From Gemmobacter nectariphilus DSM 15620 (lineage in GTDB: Bacteria; Pseudomonadota; Alphaproteobacteria; Rhodobacterales; Rhodobacteraceae), in the NCBI RefSeq assembly GCF_000429765.1, contig NZ_KE386949.1, positions 510,815-574,814 on the forward strand: 64,000 nucleotides of DNA, given 5' to 3'. Under the pieces are notes generated by a model that was not told the DNA's origin, ran no database searches, and was given only the letters and a program-made list of their open reading frames with translations. Positions 59,507 through 64,000 of this stretch are shown here, one piece after another (positions within the stretch are counted from its first letter, which is position 1; each line of letters starts with the position of its first letter). Made by a program: the position numbers and the translations under genes.

Positions 59507-60220
59507 TCAGGCGCGTTCGCGGTCGCGGCGCGGGCGCGGCCCCGGAGCGTCGTTGCCTTCGGCAGCGCGACGGTCACGGGCCTGCGGATCATGTTCCATG
59601 ATCTCGCCCTTGAAGATCCAAACCTTGACGCCGATGATCCCATAGGGGGTCGACGCTTCGGACAGCGCATAGTCGATGTCGGCGCGCAGCGTGTGCAGCG
59701 GCACGCGGCCTTCACGGTACCATTCGGTCCGCGCGATTTCGGCCCCACCCAGACGACCCGACACGTTCACCCGGATCCCCAGGGCGCCCATGCGCATCGC
59801 GTTCTGAACGGCGCGCTTCATGGCGCGGCGGAACGACACCCGGCGTTCCATCTGCTGGGCGATCGACTCGGCCACCAGCTGGGCATCGACTTCCGGCTTG
59901 CGGACTTCGACGATGTTCAGGTGCAGTTCGGACTTGGTGAAGTTCGACAGCTTCTTGCGCAGCGTCTCGATATCCGCACCCTTCTTCCCGATGATGACGC
60001 CGGGACGGGCGGTGTGGATGGTGACGCGGCACTTCTTGTGCGGGCGCTCGATGATGACGCGCGAGACACCGGCCTGCTTGACTTCCTCATGGATGAAGTC
60101 GCGCATTTTCAGGTCTTCGAGCAGCAGGTTGCCGTAATCCTTCGAGTCGGCATACCAGCGGCTGTCCCAGGTGCGGTTGACCTGGAGACGCATCCCGATC
60201 GGGTTGACCTTCTGACCCAT
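59507..60220 (-). CDS. rpsC: 30S ribosomal protein S3
   Basis: S3 lines the mRNA entry channel and has helicase activity with S4 and S5. The 237-residue protein starts [20 protein letters not shown]. The KH domain [20 protein letters not shown] carries G-x-x-G, and [20 protein letters not shown] lies in the C-terminal domain. A basic tail with [11 protein letters not shown] follows. The start overlaps the rplV stop by one base (TAATG). Confidence 0.98.
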   Translation of the reverse strand: MGQKVNPIGMRLQVNRTWDSRWYADSKDYGNLLLEDLKMRDFIHEEVKQAGVSRVIIERPHKKCRVTIHTARPGVIIGKKGADIETLRKKLSNFTKSELHLNIVEVRKPEVDAQLVAESIAQQMERRVSFRRAMKRAVQNAMRMGALGIRVNVSGRLGGAEIARTEWYREGRVPLHTLRADIDYALSEASTPYGIIGVKVWIFKGEIMEHDPQARDRRAAEGNDAPGPRPRRDRERA

Positions 60221-60600
60221 TACGCAGTCTCCCCTTTCTGACGCACCTTGATCGTGATCTCGGCGAAGGGTTTCATGATCTTGCCAAAGCGACCACGGGC
60301 GCGCGGACGGCCCCGCTTCAGGGTGATGTTCTTGCCGACCCAGGCTTCGGCGACGACCAGTTCGTCGACGTCAAGGCCATGGTTGTTCTCGGCGTTGGCG
60401 ATGGCCGACTGAAGGCACTTCTTCACGTCGCCAGCGATACGCTTCTTCGAGAAGGTGAGGTCGGCCAGAGCCTTGTCCACCTTCTTGCCGCGGATCATCG
60501 CCGCCACCAGGTTCAGCTTCTGCGGGCTGACCTTGAGCATGCGCGCGACCGCCATTGCCTCGTTGTCCGCCACGCGGCGCGGATTTTTCTCCATACCCAT
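60220..60600 (-). CDS. rplV: 50S ribosomal protein L22
   Basis: L22 lines the exit tunnel with its beta-hairpin. The 126-residue protein starts [20 protein letters not shown] and contains [40 protein letters not shown] and the hairpin [17 protein letters not shown]. The N-terminus is longer than in enterics, as is usual in alphaproteobacteria. Confidence 0.98.
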   Translation of the reverse strand: MGMEKNPRRVADNEAMAVARMLKVSPQKLNLVAAMIRGKKVDKALADLTFSKKRIAGDVKKCLQSAIANAENNHGLDVDELVVAEAWVGKNITLKRGRPRARGRFGKIMKPFAEITIKVRQKGETA

Positions 60601-60603
60601 GGC

Positions 60604-60882
60604 TTACTTCCTCTTGGCTTTCTTGTCGGCCGCGTGACCGTAGTAGGTCCGGGTCGGAGAATATTCGCCGAACTTCTGACCAATCATCTCCTCGGTCACG
60701 GCGACCGGGACATGCTTGTGGCCGTTATAGACGGCGAAGGTCAGGCCCACGAACTGCGGCAGGATGGTAGAACGGCGCGACCAGATCTTGATGACCTCGC
60801 CACGACCCGATTCCCGAGCTTTCTCGGCCTTCTTGAGGACGTAAGCGTCGACAAAGGGGCCTTTCCAAACAGAGCGCGACAT
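60604..60882 (-). CDS. rpsS: 30S ribosomal protein S19
   Basis: S19 pairs with S13 in the 30S head. The 92-residue protein starts [20 protein letters not shown] and contains [40 protein letters not shown] and [20 protein letters not shown]. It lies three bases from rplB. Confidence 0.98.
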   Translation of the reverse strand: MSRSVWKGPFVDAYVLKKAEKARESGRGEVIKIWSRRSTILPQFVGLTFAVYNGHKHVPVAVTEEMIGQKFGEYSPTRTYYGHAADKKAKRK

Positions 60883-60885
60883 GGA

Positions 60886-61725
60886 TCAGCGTCCCTTCTT
60901 CTTCGCGTGACGCGAACGGACGATATACTTGTCCGTCTGCTTGTTGGAGCGGGTCCGGTTGCCCTTGGTGCCCTTGCCCCACGGAGTGACCGGGTGACGG
61001 CCGCCCGAAGTCCGGCCTTCACCACCGCCGTGCGGGTGGTCGATCGGGTTCATGGCAACGCCGCGGACAGTCGGGCGAACGCCCATGTGCCGCTTGCGGC
61101 CAGCCTTGCCCAGGTTCTGGTTCGAGTTGTCCGGGTTCGACACGGCGCCGATGGTCGCCATGCATTCCTGACGCACCATCCGCAGCTCGCCCGAGGACAG
61201 GCGGATCTGCGCATAGCCGCCGTCACGGCCGACGAACTGCGCGTAGGTGCCAGCCGCACGAGCGATCTGGCCGCCCTTGCCCGGCTTCATTTCGACGTTG
61301 TGAACGATCGTGCCGATCGGCATGCCCGAGAACGGCATCGCGTTGCCCGGCTTGACGTCGACTTTCGCACCCGCGATCACCTTGTCGCCAACGGCGAGGC
61401 GCTGCGGCGCGATGATGTAGTTCACTTCACCATCTTCATAGCGGATCAGCGCGATGAAGGCGGTCCGGTTCGGATCGTATTCGATCCGCTCGACGGTGGC
61501 CGCCACGTCGAACTTGCGACGCTTGAAGTCCACGATGCGGTAAAGGCGCTTGGCGCCGCCGCCCTTGTGCCACATCGTGACGCGTCCGGTGTTGTTCCGT
61601 CCGCCCGTTTTAACGAGACCCTCGGTGAGTCCCTTGACGGGGCGGCCTTTCCAAAGCTCCGAACGGTCGATCAGCACCAGCCCACGCTGGCCAGGCGTCG
61701 TAGGTTTGTACGACTTGAGTGCCAT
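60886..61725 (-). CDS. rplB: 50S ribosomal protein L2
   Basis: L2 is essential for subunit joining and peptidyl transfer. The 279-residue protein starts [20 protein letters not shown] and shows [60 protein letters not shown] (the conserved His near the peptidyl transferase centre) and [21 protein letters not shown] structured 149-base spacer separates it from rplW. Confidence 0.98.
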   Translation of the reverse strand: MALKSYKPTTPGQRGLVLIDRSELWKGRPVKGLTEGLVKTGGRNNTGRVTMWHKGGGAKRLYRIVDFKRRKFDVAATVERIEYDPNRTAFIALIRYEDGEVNYIIAPQRLAVGDKVIAGAKVDVKPGNAMPFSGMPIGTIVHNVEMKPGKGGQIARAAGTYAQFVGRDGGYAQIRLSSGELRMVRQECMATIGAVSNPDNSNQNLGKAGRKRHMGVRPTVRGVAMNPIDHPHGGGEGRTSGGRHPVTPWGKGTKGNRTRSNKQTDKYIVRSRHAKKKGR

Positions 61726-61823
61726 GTTTCTGTCTTCCGTCTGCTGCGGGTCTTGCGACCCGGGTTATAGGGCCCCGAAGGTCCCCGGTTCAGGTTCCGC
61801 CCCCCGCGCAAGGCGGAAACCGG

Positions 61824-61854
61824 AAAAATCCACGGCCCCGGAAACCCGGGGCCG
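61824..61854 (-). terminator. Terminator-like hairpin between rplW and rplB
   Basis: On the minus strand CGGCCCCGG/CCGGGGCCG (perfect 9 bp, loop GTTT) is followed by TGGATTTTTCC. A second inverted repeat (GTTTCCGCC with GGCGGAAC) lies just downstream within 61790-61820. In an operon of otherwise tight spacing this looks like an attenuator or partial terminator, not an operon end, since rplB must still be expressed. Confidence 0.5.
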
Positions 61855-61874
61855 CGAGATTCGCTGGCCTTCTA

Positions 61875-62171
61875 TCAGAGGCCGGTAGAGACGTCGATGG
61901 TGTTTCCTTCCTCGAGCGTCACATAGGCTTTCTTCACGTCGGAACGGACGCCGGGGCGGCCGCGGAAACGCTTGGTCTTGCCTTTGGTGATGGTGGTGTT
62001 CACCGCCTTCACCTTGACGCCGAAGACTTGCTCGACCGCTGCCTTGATTTCCGGCTTGGTCGAATCCATCGCGACTTCAAACACCACTGCGCCGTTTTCG
62101 GACGCCATGGTCGCTTTCTCGGTGATCACCGGACGGCGGATCACGTCGTACTGTTCGGGCTTCGCGCTCAT
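61875..62171 (-). CDS. rplW: 50S ribosomal protein L23
   Basis: L23 is the docking site for trigger factor and SRP at the tunnel exit. The 98-residue protein starts [20 protein letters not shown] and contains [40 protein letters not shown] and [20 protein letters not shown]. Its start overlaps the rplD stop (ATGA). Confidence 0.98.
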   Translation of the reverse strand: MSAKPEQYDVIRRPVITEKATMASENGAVVFEVAMDSTKPEIKAAVEQVFGVKVKAVNTTITKGKTKRFRGRPGVRSDVKKAYVTLEEGNTIDVSTGL

Positions 62172-62788
62172 TTCAGGCGTGCCTCCAAGGCTTCGACACC
62201 CGCCTTGGTGATGACCAGAACATCACGCTTGAGGATGTCATAGACGTTGGCACCGATGCCGGGCAGCACGTCGATGCCTTCCAGGTTGCGCGCGGCCTTG
62301 ACGAAGTTCTCGTCGATGGCGGCGCCGTCGATGATCAGCGCGCGCTTCCAGCCGAGAGCTTCGCGCGCCTTGGCCAGCTGAGAGGTCTTGGCATCGGCAA
62401 GGGTTGCCGCTTCCAGAACCACCAGCTCACCCGCCTTGGCCTTGGCCGACAGCGCGTGCTTGAGGCCAAGCGCACGGAACTTCTTGGTCAGCTCGTGGGC
62501 GTGCGAGCGCGGGGTCGGGCCTTTGTAGACGCCACCCTTGCGGAAGATCGGCGCCTTGCGCGAGCCGTGGCGTGCGCCGCCCGTGCCCTTCTGGCGATAG
62601 ATCTTCTTGGTCGAGTAGCTCACATCGGACTTGCCCAGCGTCGCATGGGTGCCGGCCTGGGCTTTCGCCCGCTGCCAGCGCACCACGCGGTGCAGGATGT
62701 CGGCGCGCGGCTCAAGACCGAACAGCGCCTCGTCCAGCTCGATCTCGCCAGCCTTGCCGCCGTCGAGCTTGATCACATCAAGTTTCAT
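62168..62788 (-). CDS. rplD: 50S ribosomal protein L4
   Basis: L4 lines the exit tunnel and in E. coli represses its own operon. The 206-residue protein starts [20 protein letters not shown]. The tunnel loop [20 protein letters not shown] with [19 protein letters not shown] is conserved, and the C-terminus has [19 protein letters not shown]. It overlaps rplW and rplC by ATGA. Confidence 0.98.
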   Translation of the reverse strand: MKLDVIKLDGGKAGEIELDEALFGLEPRADILHRVVRWQRAKAQAGTHATLGKSDVSYSTKKIYRQKGTGGARHGSRKAPIFRKGGVYKGPTPRSHAHELTKKFRALGLKHALSAKAKAGELVVLEAATLADAKTSQLAKAREALGWKRALIIDGAAIDENFVKAARNLEGIDVLPGIGANVYDILKRDVLVITKAGVEALEARLK

Positions 62789-63504
62789 GCTTCACCCCCT
62801 TCGGCAGCCACTTCGGCAGCCGGAGCAGCGGCGGCGCGGACCGCGGCGGGTTTCGGAGCTTCGGCGTGAGCCGGCTTCTTGACCGCATCCTTGATCGTCA
62901 CCCAGCCGCCACGCGAACCGGGAACCGCACCCTTGACCAAGATCAGGCCCCGCTCGGCGTCGGTCTTGACGACTTGCAGGTTCTGGGTGGTCACGCGGAC
63001 GGCGCCCATGTGGCCAGCCATCTTCTTGCCTTTGAACACCTTGCCGGGGTCCTGGCACTGGCCGGTCGAGCCGTGCGAGCGGTGGCTGATCGACACACCG
63101 TGCGAGGCGCGCAGACCGCCGAAGTTGTGCCGCTTCATCGCACCGGCAAAGCCTTTACCGATCGAGGTGCCGGCGATGTCCACGAACTGACCGGGCACAT
63201 AGTGCTCGGCCGAGATCTCGGCGCCAACGTCGATCAGGTTGTCCGCGGTGACGCGGAACTCGGCCAGCTTGCGCTTGGGCGCGACATTCGCTTTCGCGAA
63301 ATGCCCGCGCATCCCGGCGCTGGTGCGCTTGGCTTTCGCAGTGCCCGCGCCGAGCTGGACGGCCGTGTAGCCATCCTTGTCGGCGGTGCGCTGCGCGACC
63401 ACTTGCAGGTTGTCCAGTTGCAGAACCGTTACAGGAATCTGCTTACCATCTTCCAGGAACAGCCGGGTCATGCCCAGCTTCTTGGCGATAACTCCAGAGC
63501 GCAT
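62785..63504 (-). CDS. rplC: 50S ribosomal protein L3 with Ala/Pro tail
   Basis: L3 initiates 50S assembly and reaches the peptidyl transferase centre. The 239-residue protein starts [20 protein letters not shown] and contains [40 protein letters not shown] and [20 protein letters not shown]. About 30 residues of low-complexity Ala/Glu/Pro sequence extend the C-terminus, as is common in this group. Confidence 0.98.
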   Translation of the reverse strand: MRSGVIAKKLGMTRLFLEDGKQIPVTVLQLDNLQVVAQRTADKDGYTAVQLGAGTAKAKRTSAGMRGHFAKANVAPKRKLAEFRVTADNLIDVGAEISAEHYVPGQFVDIAGTSIGKGFAGAMKRHNFGGLRASHGVSISHRSHGSTGQCQDPGKVFKGKKMAGHMGAVRVTTQNLQVVKTDAERGLILVKGAVPGSRGGWVTIKDAVKKPAHAEAPKPAAVRAAAAPAAEVAAEGGEA

Positions 63505-63516
63505 CGTGATGCCCCC

Positions 63517-63825
63517 TTACACTTTGATCTCGACATCCACGCCGGCGGCGAGGTCGAGCTTCATCAGCGCGTCCACCGTCTGCGGGGTCGGATCCACGAT
63601 ATCGAGCATACGTTTGTGGGTACGAATTTCCCACTGGTCGCGCGACTTCTTGTCGATGTGCGGTCCACGGAGAACCGTGAACTTTTCGATCTTGTTCGGC
63701 AGCGGGATCGGGCCACGCACTTGTGCGCCGGTCCGCTTGGCCGTGTTGACGATTTCCTGCGTCGAGGCATCCAGGACGCGGTAATCGAAGGCCTTGAGCC
63801 GGATGCGGATTGTTTGTCCAGACAT
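63517..63825 (-). CDS. rpsJ: 30S ribosomal protein S10
   Basis: S10 is a ribosomal head protein and also the NusE antitermination factor. The 102-residue protein starts [20 protein letters not shown] and contains [40 protein letters not shown] and [15 protein letters not shown]. The ATG at 63825 is the family start; the ORF reading to 63867 adds an unrelated leader. A GGTGGGA/TCCCACC hairpin (63849-63868) lies between it and tuf without a T-run. Confidence 0.97.
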   Translation of the reverse strand: MSGQTIRIRLKAFDYRVLDASTQEIVNTAKRTGAQVRGPIPLPNKIEKFTVLRGPHIDKKSRDQWEIRTHKRMLDIVDPTPQTVDALMKLDLAAGVDVEIKV

Positions 63826-63879
63826 CTGATTATCCTTCGGAGTGGAGGGGTGGGACCTTAATCCCACCCTACCGCGATA

Positions 63880-64000
63880 TTACTTGAGGATTTTGGAGAC
63901 GACGCCGGCGCCGACGGTGCGGCCGCCTTCACGGATGGCGAAGCGCAGCTTTTCTTCCATGGCGATCGGGGCGATCAGCTCGACCTCGAACTTCAGGTTG
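63880..64000 (-). CDS. tuf: Elongation factor Tu, C-terminal end only
   Basis: The last 39 residues are visible: [19 protein letters not shown] followed by [17 protein letters not shown] and TAA. This is the conserved end of domain 3 of EF-Tu, which delivers aminoacyl-tRNA to the ribosome. The rest lies beyond the right edge of the window. Its position ahead of rpsJ is the usual fus-tuf-S10 arrangement. Confidence 0.96.
   Translation of the reverse strand, partial: NLKFEVELIAPIAMEEKLRFAIREGGRTVGAGVVSKILK

Noticed and set aside
60379-61770. Long plus-strand open frame antisense to rplB, rpsS and rplV
   Set aside because: Shadow frame of GC-rich ribosomal genes, with His/Arg/Asp-rich composition and no ribosome site. 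Similar shadows (47846-48907, 55995-57314, 62866-63861) were dropped for the same reason.

Overview
The window is a GC-rich, densely coding piece of an alphaproteobacterial chromosome. Several things point to Rhodobacterales (Paracoccus/Rhodobacter-like): a SAM/SAH riboswitch just upstream of metK (an RNA class known from that order), a dnaN-recF...gyrB block, short ATGA/TGATG gene overlaps throughout, and family-typical proteins such as the H-type lectin and a four-cysteine-lid adenylate kinase. No tRNA, rRNA, IS element, prophage or CRISPR array is visible.

Layout. 1-8.7 kb: hydrolase/DsbA-fold pair, then prs-lnt-[riboswitch]-metK-trmB on the plus strand facing cdd-mltG-fabF on the minus strand. 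8.9-11.3 kb: an aldo/keto reductase followed by two overlapping lipoprotein genes and an H-type lectin. 11.3-15.2 kb: a divergent catabolic island (GntR regulator and APH-type kinase against acyl-CoA dehydrogenase and SDR) that looks like the split bacterial form of ACAD10/11 chemistry. 15.2-21.6 kb: a NYN-domain protein overlapping uvrB, two tandem EamA transporters, and the two halves of MnmC as separate divergent genes. 21.6-25.4 kb: a gentisate operon (dioxygenase, fumarylpyruvate hydrolase, nitrilase, flavin reductase). 25.5-31.4 kb: gyrB, LysE, VOC, recF, dnaN. 31.5-34.2 kb: 2-hydroxyacid dehydrogenase, SH3 protein, cation efflux protein.

34.4-39.8 kb is the most unusual part. A minus-strand run starts with a gene for a 136-residue protein made of 20-residue repeats that each carry VEMFSSAS. 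It is followed by an unrecognised helical protein, an EamA exporter, a class III aminotransferase and a glutamine-synthetase-like ligase. It resembles a peptide-scaffold or multi-core precursor pathway, although the last two genes may instead belong to polyamine catabolism. 40.1-47.1 kb holds fahA, a D-amino-acid-dehydrogenase-like gene, transporters, rnhA and a DegQ-type protease.

47.2-64 kb is the S10-spc-alpha ribosomal region (tuf and rpsJ to rplQ, minus strand). It is broken twice. A plus-strand deaminase gene sits between rplP and rpmC, and an AT-richer orphan gene plus rraB sits between rpmD and rplO. A minus-strand intrinsic terminator precedes each break and a candidate restart promoter follows it, so the classic operon is probably three transcription units.

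Seven copies of an intergenic element (an AAATATCC-type core next to a G/C hairpin) are scattered between 5 and 46 kb. All start choices and motif readings were made by eye. No similarity search was run.
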